NCBI RefSeq assembly: GCF_024436055.1
Contig: NZ_JANFNH010000024.1
Location: 1-64,000, forward strand
Length of the DNA stretch: 64,000 nt
Direction: 5' to 3'
From: Streptantibioticus rubrisoli
GTDB lineage: Bacteria; Actinomycetota; Actinomycetes; Streptomycetales; Streptomycetaceae
Each line of letters opens with the position of its first letter. Position 1 is the first letter of the stretch. The notes under the pieces are model-generated. The model made no database searches and had not been told where the DNA came from. It saw only the letters and a program-made list of their open reading frames with translations. Shown piece by piece: positions 29,073 through 42,945 of the stretch. A program made the translations under genes and the position numbers.

Positions 29073-31211
29073 TCAGCCGATGTCCGGCGGATCCATCCGC
29101 ACCCGAACGGGTTCGAAGTGCTTACGGGCCATCCGCGCCACCTGGGCCGTCTTGAGCGCCGTGGCCAGCGAGCCGCCGCTGCCCGGCGGCACCCGCAGCA
29201 GCATCCGCTCCCACCGCTCGCCGGGCGGCGGGTCCGCCATCCGCCTCGGGCGGCCGGGTGGCGCGACCGGGACCGGAACCGGGCCCAACCGGTCGGTGTC
29301 GTCCGGTAGTTGGGCGTTCTCCAGCAGATCGCTGACCGCCGCCGCGGTGCCGGTCACCGACGCCATCCGGGACACCGGCGGAAAGCCCAGCTCCGCCCGC
29401 TCCGCCAGTTCCCGTACCGCGTACCCGGCCGGGTCCCAGCGCACCAGCGCCTGCACCGGGCGCAGCCCGGGCTCGGCGAGCACCACCACCGTGCCGCCCT
29501 CGGCGGCCGGGCGGACCAGCGCGGCGGCGGTCAGCCAGCGGCGCAGCGCCTCCTCGCCCGCGCGTAGGTCGGGGCGGTTCAGCAGCGCCCAGCCGTCGAG
29601 CAGCAGCGCCGCCGCGTAGCCGCCGTCCGCCACCGGTTCCGCGCCCGGCGTGCAGATGACCAGCGCGGGCTGGTCCGGAACCCGGGCCAGCACCGCGTCC
29701 CGCCCTGAGGTACGCACCGGCACCTTGGGGAAGGCGCGGCCCAACTCGTCGGCGGTGCGCCGGGCGCCGACCACCTGGGCGCGCAGCCGGGTTCCGGCGC
29801 ACTCCCGGCAGTGCCAGGCGGCCTCCGGCCGACCACACCACGCGCAGTGCAGCGCCCCTGACTCGGCCAGCTCCAACGGTCCGGCGCACCGGGCGCAGCG
29901 GGCGGGTTCGCGGCAGCGTTCACAGGCCAGCCGGGGCACATAGCCACGGCGCGGCACCTGCACCAGCACCGGTCCGCGCAGCAGCGCGTCCCGGGTGACC
30001 TGCCAGGCCAGGCTGGGCAGCCGGGCGGCACGCGCCGCCGCGTCCCGCGCCTGGTCCCCGTCGCCGACGGTACGCACCAGTGGCGCGGCGGCGCGCACCT
30101 GCTCCCGGGGTGCGGTGAGCGGCAACGCCCAACGGCTGTCGACGAGTTGGGCGCCCTCGGCGGTCACCGAGAGACCGCCGAGCAGGAAGGCGGCCTGCTC
30201 GTCGGTGGCGCGCAGCAGCAGGACGTCGCGGGCGTGCGGCTGCGGCGCGTGTGGTTCGGCGTGGCTGGAGTCGCCGTCGTCCCACAGCGCGACGAGGCCG
30301 AGGTCGGCCACGGGGGCGAACATCGCGGCGCGGGTGCCGATGACGCCGCGCACCGCGCCCCGGTTGACGGCGAGCCATCGCCGGTACCGCTCCTCGGGGC
30401 CGCTGTCGGCGGTGAGCACGACATGGTGGCCCTCCCCCAGCAGCGCGGTGAGGGCGGCGTCGACCCGGGCCACCGCCCGGCCGTCGGGCAGCACCGCCAG
30501 CGCGCCGCGCCCGGAGGCCAGCGTGGCGGCGAGAGCACGGGCGAGTTCGTCGGGCCAGTGCGGTCCCGGCAACGCGGTCCACACCGCGCGCGGGTTGGCC
30601 CCGGTGGCGAGCGCGTCCAGGAAGCCGGGTCCGGTGGCGTACCGCGCCCAGCTACCGGGGTCGGGCTTCGCGGGCGGTGCGGGCGCTTGCGGAACCGCCC
30701 GGCTCTCCGCGCGGGCGTGCCTGGGCGGCACCGCCAACTGCACCACATCGGCCAGCGCTCCCGCGTACCGGTCGGCCACCGCCCGGCACAGCCGCAGCAG
30801 TTCCGGGCCCAACACCGGTTCCGGGGACAGCACTTGGGCCAACGGCGCGAGCGGTCCGCGGTAGTCGCTCTCGGGGAGCCGGGCCACGACGAACCCGTCG
30901 TGCAGCTCCCCGCCTTCCCGGCGGCCCCTGACCACCCGGGCGCCGAACCGCACCCGGACCCGCACGCCCGGCTGGGCCTGCTCGTCCATCGGCTCGGGCA
31001 CCGAGTAGTCGAAGAACTGGTCGAGGTGGATCAGCCCCTTGTCCACCAGCACCCGGGCCACCGGCAACCCCGACGCCAGCTTCGCCGCGCGCCAGCTACG
31101 CGGCTTGGCCCGCGGCTCCTCGGCCTTGCGCACCGTCTCCCGGATCAGCGCGAGCTGCTCCCCGGCCCCACCCGTCGGGCCCTGCTCCGGGCGCTCGTTC
31201 TCGCTGCTCAC
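29073..31211 (-). CDS. priA: Primosomal protein N'-like PriA lacking helicase motifs
   Basis: A 712-aa PriA homologue. The N-terminal DNA-binding region (VARVLVDKGLIHLDQFFDYSVP) is clear and the eight zinc-binding cysteines are present (CERCREPARCARC...CAWC...CREC). The helicase core is degraded: there is no Walker A GxGKT, and the DEAH box position reads LWDDGDSSHAEPH. This is the usual actinobacterial form, so it probably acts as a replisome-restart adaptor without ATP-driven unwinding. The start is uncertain (GTG 31211 or TTG 31241). Confidence 0.85.
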   Translation of the reverse strand: MSSENERPEQGPTGGAGEQLALIRETVRKAEEPRAKPRSWRAAKLASGLPVARVLVDKGLIHLDQFFDYSVPEPMDEQAQPGVRVRVRFGARVVRGRREGGELHDGFVVARLPESDYRGPLAPLAQVLSPEPVLGPELLRLCRAVADRYAGALADVVQLAVPPRHARAESRAVPQAPAPPAKPDPGSWARYATGPGFLDALATGANPRAVWTALPGPHWPDELARALAATLASGRGALAVLPDGRAVARVDAALTALLGEGHHVVLTADSGPEERYRRWLAVNRGAVRGVIGTRAAMFAPVADLGLVALWDDGDSSHAEPHAPQPHARDVLLLRATDEQAAFLLGGLSVTAEGAQLVDSRWALPLTAPREQVRAAAPLVRTVGDGDQARDAAARAARLPSLAWQVTRDALLRGPVLVQVPRRGYVPRLACERCREPARCARCAGPLELAESGALHCAWCGRPEAAWHCRECAGTRLRAQVVGARRTADELGRAFPKVPVRTSGRDAVLARVPDQPALVICTPGAEPVADGGYAAALLLDGWALLNRPDLRAGEEALRRWLTAAALVRPAAEGGTVVVLAEPGLRPVQALVRWDPAGYAVRELAERAELGFPPVSRMASVTGTAAAVSDLLENAQLPDDTDRLGPVPVPVAPPGRPRRMADPPPGERWERMLLRVPPGSGGSLATALKTAQVARMARKHFEPVRVRMDPPDIG

Positions 31212-31258
31212 GTCCTCATAACTACCAGACGGGTACGACAATGCCCGCCGGACGCGGT

Positions 31259-31289
31259 GCGGCCCCGGACCGCGATGGTCCGGGGCCGC
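31259..31289 (-). terminator. Terminator between metK and priA
   Basis: Perfect 13-bp stem GCGGCCCCGGACC / GGTCCGGGGCCGC with loop GCGAT, 24 nt past the metK stop. It should limit read-through into priA. Confidence 0.85.
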
Positions 31290-31312
31290 GGCGTGGTTCG
31301 GGCGGCGGCTGC

Positions 31313-32521
<1,209 letters not shown>

Positions 32522-32562
32522 ATCGCTCCCTGGGGTTGCAGCGGCTGCTGGCTGATACGGGC

Positions 32563-32591
32563 GGTCCGACCGGGGCTGCGCCCGTCGGACC
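32563..32591 (-). promoter_or_regulatory. Strong hairpin in the metK leader
   Basis: Stem GGTCCGAC / GTCGGACC extended by GGGC / GCCC across a small bulge, 42 nt upstream of the metK start. It could be an attenuator or mRNA-control element; no known SAM riboswitch fold was recognised. Confidence 0.45.
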
Positions 32592-32809
32592 ACCGCCAGT
32601 TTATCGGTCGTGTCGAGGAAATAGGCGCGGTATCCGGATCTTTGTATCCATCGTGACCTGCGACACTCTCCCGAACGCCATGACGATACGCCCCAACGCT
32701 CACCGGACGGGAGAATTCCGGGCGGAGTTGACCGCTCCGCCACAGCACGTTCACCCGTCGGCCCGCCCACCTCGGCGTGGCGCGGCCCACCGGGGCCCCA
32801 CCCAACGCC

Positions 32810-34012
32810 TCACCAGCGCTGGAGCACCAGGTCCCACACCACGTCGGCGAGCGCCTCCTTGGGACCGTACGGCACCGGGGTCCGGGTGCCGTCAGGGGCG
32901 AGCACCACGGCCTCGTTCTGCTCGGAGCCGAAGGTCTTGTGCTCGCCGACCTCGTTGACGACCAGCAGATCGCAACCCTTACGAGTGAGTTTGGCGAGGC
33001 CGTTCGCCAGAACGTCGTCGGTTTCGGCGGCGAAGCCCACCACGACCTGGCCGGGCTTCGGGCGGGCCGCGGACAGCTCGGCGAGGATGTCCGGATTGCG
33101 CACCAGCTCCAGCGGTGCGGGTTCCTCGCCGTCCTTCTTCTTGATCTTGCCCGCGGCGTACCGTGCGGGCCGGAAGTCGGCGACCGCCGCCGCCATCACC
33201 ACCGCGTCGGCGTCGGCCGCGGCCTTGAAGACCGCCTCGTGCAGCTGCTGGGCGGTCTCGACGCGGACCACGTCCGCCCCGGCCGGGTCGGCGAGCCCGG
33301 TGTTGGCGACGACCAGGGTGACCCGCGCGCCGCGGGCCACGGCGGTACGGGCGAGGGCGTAGCCCTGCTTGCCGGAGGAGCGGTTGCCCAGGAAGCGCAC
33401 CGGGTCCAGCGGCTCGCGGGTGCCTCCGGCGCTGATCACCACATGCCGTCCGGCCAGGTCGGCGGCGGCCGCCGCGCCCCGGGCCAGTACCCGCTGGCAG
33501 ACCTCGAAGATCTCGCCGGGCTCGGGCAGCCGCCCCTTGCCGGTGTCCACGCCGGTGAGCCGTCCGACGGCCGGTTCGATCACGACCGCGCCGCGACGGC
33601 GCAGGGTGGCGACGTTCTCCTGGGTGGCGGGGTGCTCCCACATCTCGGTGTGCATGGCGGGGGCGAAGACCACCGGGCAGCGGGCGGTGAGCAGGGTGTT
33701 GGTGAGCAGGTCGTCGGCGAGGCCGTGGGCGGCCTTGGCGAGCATGTCGGCGGTGGCCGGGGCGACCACGACGAGGTCGGCGTGCTGGCCGATCCGTACG
33801 TGCGGGACCTCGCTCACGGCGTCCCAGACGCGGGTGGAGACCGGGTTGCCGGACAGCGCGGCCCAGGTGGCCTCCCCCACGAAGTGCAGCGCCGAGTCGG
33901 TGGGCACCACGCGCACGTCGTGCCCGGACTCGGTCAACCGCCGCAGGAGTTCGCACGCCTTGTACGCGGCGATGCCGCCGCTCACCCCCAGGACGACCTG
34001 TGGCCTGCCCAT
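32810..34012 (-). CDS. coaBC: Bifunctional phosphopantothenoylcysteine decarboxylase/synthetase
   Basis: A 400-aa coenzyme A biosynthesis enzyme. The N-terminal flavoprotein decarboxylase (CoaC) shows GVSGGIAAYKA and PAMHTEMWEHP. The C-terminal synthetase (CoaB) shows ISAGGTREPLDPVRFLGNRSSGKQG and VGFAAET. Together they add cysteine to phosphopantothenate and decarboxylate it. It sits between rpoZ and metK, as usual in streptomycetes. Confidence 0.95.
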   Translation of the reverse strand: MGRPQVVLGVSGGIAAYKACELLRRLTESGHDVRVVPTDSALHFVGEATWAALSGNPVSTRVWDAVSEVPHVRIGQHADLVVVAPATADMLAKAAHGLADDLLTNTLLTARCPVVFAPAMHTEMWEHPATQENVATLRRRGAVVIEPAVGRLTGVDTGKGRLPEPGEIFEVCQRVLARGAAAAADLAGRHVVISAGGTREPLDPVRFLGNRSSGKQGYALARTAVARGARVTLVVANTGLADPAGADVVRVETAQQLHEAVFKAAADADAVVMAAAVADFRPARYAAGKIKKKDGEEPAPLELVRNPDILAELSAARPKPGQVVVGFAAETDDVLANGLAKLTRKGCDLLVVNEVGEHKTFGSEQNEAVVLAPDGTRTPVPYGPKEALADVVWDLVLQRW

Positions 34013-34083
34013 ACACCTCTCCCGGCCGAACGGATACCCGTCTCCATACTGCGCCCGCCGGAGACCCGCCCCGGATCAGACGA

Positions 34084-34112
34084 CAGGCCCGGCAGCTGCG
34101 CCGCCGGGCCTG
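34084..34112 (-). terminator. Terminator between rpoZ and coaBC
   Basis: 10-bp perfect stem CAGGCCCGGC / GCCGGGCCTG with a 9-nt loop, 21 nt past the rpoZ stop. Confidence 0.7.
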
Positions 34113-34133
34113 GTGTCGGTGTTGCCTGTGCTG

Positions 34134-34406
34134 TCAGTGGGCCGGCGTGTCGACGGCCTCGGAGGTCAGCAGACCCGCGTTGATCTCGCGCAGCGCGATC
34201 GACAGCGGCTTCTCGTGCACGTGGGTGTCCACGAGCGGGCCGACGTACTCCAGCAGGCCCTCACCGAGCTGCGAGTAGTACGCGTTGATCTGGCGGGCAC
34301 GCTTGGCCGCGTAGATCACCAGGCTGTACTTCGAGTCGGTGGCTTCGAGCAGCTCGTCGATCGGCGGGTTGATGATGCCCTCGGGCGTGGCGATGGAAGA
34401 GGACAC
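34134..34406 (-). CDS. rpoZ: RNA polymerase omega subunit
   Basis: A 90-aa omega subunit that assists beta' folding and RNA polymerase assembly. The family helix is [26 protein letters not shown], and the C-terminal [15 protein letters not shown] binds the core. The start is GTG at 34406. It follows gmk with a 98-nt gap, the standard gmk-rpoZ order. Confidence 0.95.
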   Translation of the reverse strand: MSSSIATPEGIINPPIDELLEATDSKYSLVIYAAKRARQINAYYSQLGEGLLEYVGPLVDTHVHEKPLSIALREINAGLLTSEAVDTPAH

Positions 34407-34504
34407 TCTCTACCTATCCCTCTTTGTGGTTTAGATCCTCTGGCGGGGACCCTGATGGAGACCTTCTGGAGCGGATCTCGCGAGCCGCCCCAGCTCAGCC
34501 CGGC

Positions 34505-35101
34505 TCAGCGGACCGTCATCAAGGCTAGCAGTTCGCGGACGACGTCCTCGACTGAGGTGTTGACCAGGGTGACGTCGAACTCGGACTCCGCGGCGAGTTC
34601 CACCCGGGCCACGGACAGTCGCCGCTCGATCACCTCGGGCGACTCGGTGCCGCGGCCGGTGAGCCGGCGGACCAGTTCCTCCCAGCTCGGCGGGGCGAGG
34701 AAGACCAGCCGGGCCTCCGGCATGGTCTGCCGGACCTGCCGGGCACCCTGGAGATCGATCTCAAGCAGTACCGGAACACCGGCTTCGAGGTGTTCCAGCA
34801 CGGCCTGGCGCGGGGTCCCGTAGCGGTTGCCCGCGAACTCCGCCCACTCCAGCAGTTCGCCGTTGGCGATCAGCTTGTCGAACTGGTCATCGTCGACGAA
34901 GTGGTACTGCACGCCGTCCCGTTCGCCCGGGCGGGGCTTGCGGGTGGTGACCGAGACCGACAGCCAGACTTCGGGGTGGACCTTGCGCAGGTAGCCGACG
35001 ACCGTGCTCTTGCCGACCCCGGAGGGGCCGGAGAGCACGGTCAGCCGGGGTTGCCTGGCCGGGGGTTCGGGGGTTTCCCCCCGGGGGACCGCATCGCTCA
35101 T
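34505..35101 (-). CDS. gmk: Guanylate kinase
   Basis: A 198-aa kinase phosphorylating GMP to GDP. Walker A is [11 protein letters not shown]; the GMP-binding region has [20 protein letters not shown] and [17 protein letters not shown] Pro-rich N-terminal extension (about 20 residues) is typical of actinobacteria. The ATG at 35101 was chosen; a longer form from 35176 would overlap mihF. Confidence 0.94.
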   Translation of the reverse strand: MSDAVPRGETPEPPARQPRLTVLSGPSGVGKSTVVGYLRKVHPEVWLSVSVTTRKPRPGERDGVQYHFVDDDQFDKLIANGELLEWAEFAGNRYGTPRQAVLEHLEAGVPVLLEIDLQGARQVRQTMPEARLVFLAPPSWEELVRRLTGRGTESPEVIERRLSVARVELAAESEFDVTLVNTSVEDVVRELLALMTVR

Positions 35102-35150
35102 GGAGCGATTATCCCGGTTCCCCGGCCATGCGGAAAACGCCGGTTGAACG

Positions 35151-35474
35151 TCAGGCGCCGGTGCTGCCGAACTCACGCTCCAGAGCGGCGATCTGGTTGG
35201 AGCCGAGACCCCGCACCCGACGGCTCTCGGAGATGCCGAGCCGCTCCATGAGCTGCTTGGCGCGGACCTTGCCCACGCCGGGCAGGGACTCGAGCAGCGC
35301 GGAAACCTTCATCTTGCCGATGACATCGTTCTCCTGCCCCTGCTTGATGACCTCGTGGAGGGAGGCCCCGGAGTGCTTGAGACGATTCTTGACCTCGGCG
35401 CGCTCCCGGCGAGCCGCGGCGGCCTTCTCTAGCGCGGCAGCGCGCTGTTCAGGGGTAAGGGGCGGTAGAGCCAC
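35151..35474 (-). CDS. mihF: Actinobacterial integration host factor (mIHF/sIHF)
   Basis: A 107-aa nucleoid-associated protein, unrelated to the enterobacterial IHF. An N-terminal basic helix ([25 protein letters not shown]) is followed by an H2TH-like fold ([22 protein letters not shown]) that binds DNA. The streptomycete protein condenses DNA and influences development and antibiotic production. GTG at 35474 ([10 protein letters not shown]) follows GAGGTGA. It heads mihF-gmk-rpoZ. Confidence 0.93.
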   Translation of the reverse strand: MALPPLTPEQRAAALEKAAAARRERAEVKNRLKHSGASLHEVIKQGQENDVIGKMKVSALLESLPGVGKVRAKQLMERLGISESRRVRGLGSNQIAALEREFGSTGA

Positions 35475-35583
35475 GCCTACGTCACCTCGGATGTAGAACT
35501 GTCGGATACGGACCGGTGAGGAACCTAGTTGCTCCACACCTACAGAGCAACGAGCAACGCGCTTCCTTGCGTTCTCCTGTCGG

Positions 35584-35612
35584 AGACTAGCGGGCGAACC
35601 CGCTCCCGTCAG
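35584..35612 (-). promoter_or_regulatory. Candidate mihF promoter
   Basis: On the minus strand CTGACG, 17-bp spacer, TAGTCT. This is a good sigma-HrdB-like pair and would leave a 5' leader of about 100 nt before the mihF start. Confidence 0.45.
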
Positions 35613-35736
35613 CGAGAACAGGCGAAAAGTCCAGGTCAGACTTGATCTCGCGGTACTTTTCGGGCATATCGGACAGGGCTTGTCTGCCTATGACTGCGTT
35701 GGGTATCCGTGAGGCCACGTTCCGCCCCCTTCGCCC

Positions 35737-36585
35737 TCAGCCGCCCACCACCGTCCGTACCTCGCCGGTGATCCGCTCGGCCGCCGCGCGCAGCGCCGCG
35801 GTGTCCGGCCCGTGCCGCAGCACGTCCCGGCTGACGCTCGGCAGCACGTTGCGCAGCGCGGATCCGAAGACCGCGGGCAGATCCGCGGGGGTCGCGCCCT
35901 GCGCGCCGATGCCGGGGGCGAGCAGCGGCCCGCCGGTGTCGAGGTCGATCCCGGCCTCGGCGACCGTCGCGCCCAGGGTCGCGCCGACGACCGCGCCGAA
36001 CGAGCCCAGCGGCTGCTCGCCCGCGTTCTGCGCGCGCAGATGGCCGAGAACCGTCGCGGCCACCGTGCTGCCGTCCGCGCCGGTCGCCCGCTGCACCTCG
36101 GCGCCCTCCGGGTTCGAGGTGAGCGCCAGCGCGAAGATTCCGGTGCCGGAGGCACGGGCCAGGTCCACCGCGGGGCGCAGCGACCCGAAGCCCAGGTACG
36201 GGCTGACCGTCACCGCGTCGCTGAACAGCGGGCTCGCCGGGTCGAGATAGGTGGCGGCGTACGCGGCCATGGTGGAGCCGATGTCACCGCGCTTGGCGTC
36301 CATCAGCACCAGCGCGCCAGCCGCCCGCGCGTCGGCCACCGTGCGCTCCAGCACCGCGACCCCCCGCGAGCCGAACCGCTCGAAGAACGCGGACTGCGGC
36401 TTGAGCACCGCCACCCGGTCGGCCAGCGCCTCCACCGCGGTCCGGCAGAAGCGCTCCAGGCCCGCCGGGTCGTCGGCCAGGCCCCACGCCTCCAGCAGGG
36501 AGGCGTGCGGGTCGATCCCCACGCACAGCGGGCCACGGGTGTCCATGGCGCGCCGCAGCCGGGCGCCGAACGGTTCGAGGGTCAT
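35737..36585 (-). CDS. pyrF: Orotidine 5'-phosphate decarboxylase
   Basis: A 282-aa type-2 OMP decarboxylase, the last step to UMP. The catalytic [11 protein letters not shown] provides the Lys and Asp pair; [13 protein letters not shown] and [15 protein letters not shown] bind substrate. The ATG overlaps the pyrD stop by 4 nt. Last gene of the pyrimidine operon. Confidence 0.95.
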   Translation of the reverse strand: MTLEPFGARLRRAMDTRGPLCVGIDPHASLLEAWGLADDPAGLERFCRTAVEALADRVAVLKPQSAFFERFGSRGVAVLERTVADARAAGALVLMDAKRGDIGSTMAAYAATYLDPASPLFSDAVTVSPYLGFGSLRPAVDLARASGTGIFALALTSNPEGAEVQRATGADGSTVAATVLGHLRAQNAGEQPLGSFGAVVGATLGATVAEAGIDLDTGGPLLAPGIGAQGATPADLPAVFGSALRNVLPSVSRDVLRHGPDTAALRAAAERITGEVRTVVGG

Positions 36586-37691
36586 TCGGACTGCTCCTTG
36601 ACGTCGGCGCCGACAGCGGCGGCGAGGGTGGGGTACGGACTGGCCTTGAGGCGTTCGGCCAGTCCCTTGTGGATCGCCCGGCACCAGAAGGGGCCCTGGT
36701 AGATGAAGGCGCTGTAGCCCTGGACCAGCGAGGCGCCCGCCAGGATCCGCTCCCAGGCGTCGTCCGCGGTCTCGATGCCCCCGACGCCGACCAGCGTGAT
36801 CCGGTCGCCGACCCGCGCGTAGAGCCTGCGCAGCACCTCAAGCGAGCGGGCCTTGAGCGGCGCGCCGGACAGCCCGCCCGCGCCGATGGCCTCGACGGTC
36901 GCCGAGTCGGTCTTCAGCCCTTCCCGGCCGATCGTGGTGTTGGTGGCGATGATGCCGTCCAGGCCGAGTTCGACCGCGAGGTCGGCGACCGCGTCGATGT
37001 CCTCGTCCGCCAGGTCGGGTGCGATCTTCACCAGCAGCGGTACCCGCCGGTCGGTGACGGTGCGGTCGGCGGCCTGGCGCACCGCGCTGAGCAGCGGGCG
37101 CAGGTGCTCGACGGCCTGCAGGTCGCGCAGTCCGGGGGTGTTGGGCGAGGAGACGTTGACCACGAGGTAGTCGGCGTACCGGGCCAGCCGCTCGGTGGAC
37201 GTCACGTAGTCGGCGACGGCCTCCGCCTCGGGGACGACCTTGGTCTTGCCGATGTTGACGCCGAGCACCGGCTTGAAGACCGCCTTGCGGGCGGCCAGCC
37301 GGGCGGCGACGGCGGCCGAGCCGTCGTTGTTGAAACCCATCCGGTTGATCAGGGCGCGGTCCTTGACCAGCCGGAACAGCCGCTTCTTGGGGTTGCCGGG
37401 CTGCGGCTGGGCGGTGACGGTGCCGATCTCGACGTGGTCGAAGCCGAGCATCGCCATGCCGTCGATGCCGGTCGCGTTCTTGTCGAACCCGGCGGCGAGC
37501 CCGAACGGCCCGTGCATCCGCCTGCCGAACACCTCGGTGCGCAACTGCGGGTGGCGCGGCGCGAGCGCGGCGGCGACGAACGTACGGAGCACCGGGATCC
37601 GCGCTACGCCGCGGATCCAGCCGAAGGCCAGATGGTGCGCCCGCTCCGGGTCGAGCCGGGTGAAGAAGAGTCTGAAGAACAGGGGGTACAT
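36582..37691 (-). CDS. pyrD: Dihydroorotate dehydrogenase (quinone), class 2
   Basis: A 369-aa membrane-associated flavoenzyme oxidising dihydroorotate. The N-terminal hydrophobic helix region ([20 protein letters not shown]) is the class 2 membrane anchor. [15 protein letters not shown] carries the catalytic Ser; LLVKIAPDL and LVGVGGI bind FMN. A strong terminator lies between carB and this gene, so its expression may partly depend on read-through or its own promoter. Confidence 0.95.
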   Translation of the reverse strand: MYPLFFRLFFTRLDPERAHHLAFGWIRGVARIPVLRTFVAAALAPRHPQLRTEVFGRRMHGPFGLAAGFDKNATGIDGMAMLGFDHVEIGTVTAQPQPGNPKKRLFRLVKDRALINRMGFNNDGSAAVAARLAARKAVFKPVLGVNIGKTKVVPEAEAVADYVTSTERLARYADYLVVNVSSPNTPGLRDLQAVEHLRPLLSAVRQAADRTVTDRRVPLLVKIAPDLADEDIDAVADLAVELGLDGIIATNTTIGREGLKTDSATVEAIGAGGLSGAPLKARSLEVLRRLYARVGDRITLVGVGGIETADDAWERILAGASLVQGYSAFIYQGPFWCRAIHKGLAERLKASPYPTLAAAVGADVKEQSE

Positions 37692-37760
37692 GGGAGCGGG
37701 CCTTCTGCGGTTGGGCAACTGCGGCCGGTGGGGCGGGAGTTGGAGGTTGCGGCTGCGCGT

Positions 37761-37812
37761 GCCGGGGTTGTGCCCCCGTGCCGCGAGGACGGCACGGGGG
37801 CACGACCCCGGC
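37761..37812 (-). terminator. Very strong hairpin between carB and pyrD
   Basis: 22-bp nearly perfect stem GCCGGGGTTGTGCCCCCGTG / CACGGGGGCACGACCCCGGC with an 8-nt loop. It divides the pyr operon into pyrR-carB and pyrD-pyrF parts. Confidence 0.8.
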
Positions 37813-37818
37813 GTTCGG

Positions 37819-41122
<3,304 letters not shown>

Positions 41123-41130
<8 letters not shown>

Positions 41131-42262
41131 GCTGGCCCTCCATCAGGGAGACGAAGCGGTCGAACAGGTAGGCGGCGTCGTGCGGACCTGCGGCTGCTTC
41201 GGGGTGGTACTGGACGCTGAACGCGGGGGTGTCGAGGCACTCCAGGCCCTCGACGACATCGTCGTTGAGGCACACGTGGGAGACCCTCACCCGCCCGTAC
41301 GGGGTCTCGGAGTCGCGGTCGAGCGGCGCGTCCACGGCGAAGCCGTGGTTGTGCGCGGTCACCTCGACCTTGCCGGTGGAACGGTCCTGCACCGGCTGGT
41401 TGATGCCGCGGTGACCGTACTTGAGCTTGTACGTGCCGAAGCCGAGCGCCCGGCCGAGGATCTGGTTGCCGAAGCAGATGCCGAAGAACGGCGTACCGCG
41501 CTCCAACACGCCCCGCAGTACGGTCATCTGGTGGTCGGCGGTGGCCGGGTCACCCGGGCCGTTGGAGAAGAACACGCCGTCCGGGCGCACCGCGTAGATG
41601 TCGTCGAGCGTGGCGGTGGCGGGCAGTACGTGCACCTCGATGCCGCGTTCGGCCATCCGCTGCGGGGTCATCGCCTTGATGCCGAGGTCGACGGCGGCGA
41701 CGGTGAGCTTCCTGGTGCCGACCGCCGGGATGACGTACGGCTCGGTGGTGGCCACCTCGGCGGCCAGGTCGGCGCCCTTCATCTGCGGGGACGCCTGCAC
41801 CTTGGCCAGCAGAACCGCTTCGTCGGCGATCGCCTGGCCGGAGAAGATGCCGACCCGCATCGCGCCGCGCTCACGCAGGTGCCGGGTGAGCGCGCGGGTG
41901 TCGATGCCGCTGATGCCGACCACGCCCTGGGCGGTCAGTTCCTCGTCGAGGGAGCGCTGGGCGCGCCAGTTGGAGGAGACCCGGGCCGGGTCGCGGACCA
42001 CATAGCCGGAGACCCAGATGCGCTTGGACTCCGGGTCCTCGTCGTTGACGCCGGTGTTGCCCACGTGCGGCGCGGTCATGACCACGACCTGGCGGTGGTA
42101 CGAGGGGTCGGTCAGCGTCTCCTGGTAGCCGGTCATGCCGGTGGAGAACACCGCCTCACCGAAGGTCTCCCCCACCGCCCCGTAGGCACGGCCGCGGAAG
42201 GTGCGGCCGTCCTCCAGGACGAGTACGGCGGGGATCCGGTCTCCCCTGGTGGAGGTGGTCAT
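41123..42262 (-). CDS. carA: Carbamoyl-phosphate synthase small subunit
   Basis: A 379-aa glutaminase subunit that supplies ammonia to CarB. The class I amidotransferase domain has the catalytic Cys in [15 protein letters not shown] and the His-Glu pair in [11 protein letters not shown]. The N-terminal CarA domain ([16 protein letters not shown]) is intact. ATG at 42262 follows AAGGAAGG and overlaps the upstream gene stop by 4 nt. Confidence 0.96.
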
Positions 42263-42945
42263 CGTGCGCCTTCCTTGCTCGTGTTCAGGTTGCTCAGTGC
42301 GGTGACCCACGCGGGGTGCTCGGCGGGGTGCTCGGAGCGGAAGCCGGAGTCGATCAGCCGGTCGCCGTGCTGCCAGGTGATCACCAGCAGCCCTCCGTCG
42401 GGGACGACCTTGCCCGCGATGCCCTTGTCCAGCCGGGCGCCGCGCAGCGCCTCGGCCGGGATGAAGAAGTCGGCGGCGGCCGGTCGGCGTACCGCCACGC
42501 CCTGCTCGGTGAGGGTCAGCTCGACCAGGCTGCGGGTGCCCAGGCCGCGCGCGGCGATCCGGTCCAGCCAGTCACCGGCGGTGGTGCTGGCGTGGTAGCG
42601 GCCGGACATGGTCAGCAGCGGCGGCTCGCCGCCTCCGTTGAGGGTGGTGGTGGGCGACGGGTGGGCCAGCAGCGGCGGCTCGCCGCCTCCGTTGAGGGTG
42701 GTGGTGGGCGACGGGTGGGCCAGCAGCGGCGGCTCGCCGCCTTCGCCGAGGTCGGCCGGGATCGTCGGCAGCTCGGGCAGGTCCGACTGGCGGGCGGCCC
42801 GCTTGTGCCAGGCGCGCCACATCAGCCAGTAGACGAGGGCGATGAGGGCCAGCAGCGCGAGGACCCACAGCAGCCGGTCGCCGAGGTCGGTGACCTGCGC
42901 GGAGTGCTTGTCAGCGGCCTGCGTTACGTACGTTGTCGCGTTCAC
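42259..42945 (-). CDS. Membrane-anchored PH-like-domain protein of the pyr operon with in-frame repeats
   Basis: A 228-aa protein with one transmembrane helix (about 25-41) and a C-terminal PH-like domain (about 112-215). An equivalent gene sits between pyrC and carA in mycobacteria and corynebacteria; function unknown. Here residues about 68-111 are two full and one partial copies of an 18-residue unit ([18 protein letters not shown]). This linker insertion is DNA-repeat derived and shares a 30-bp core with an array inside the ATPase gene near 60.3 kb. The start is GTG, overlapping the pyrC stop by 4 nt. Confidence 0.85.
   Translation of the reverse strand: MNATTYVTQAADKHSAQVTDLGDRLLWVLALLALIALVYWLMWRAWHKRAARQSDLPELPTIPADLGEGGEPPLLAHPSPTTTLNGGGEPPLLAHPSPTTTLNGGGEPPLLTMSGRYHASTTAGDWLDRIAARGLGTRSLVELTLTEQGVAVRRPAAADFFIPAEALRGARLDKGIAGKVVPDGGLLVITWQHGDRLIDSGFRSEHPAEHPAWVTALSNLNTSKEGAR
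42613..42739. repeat. 54-bp-period intragenic repeat, locus 1
   Basis: Two full 54-bp units (42632-42685, 42686-42739) and a preceding 19-bp partial. Each unit begins with 30 bases, CCTCCGTTGAGGGTGGTGGT plus GGGCGACGGG, identical to locus 2. The variable part contains the palindrome GGCGGC-tc-GCCGCC. The array length keeps the reading frame. Confidence 0.9.

Noticed and set aside
42613-42739. Interpreting the repeat as a CRISPR array
   Set aside because: Units are contiguous with no unique spacers and encode a translated segment.
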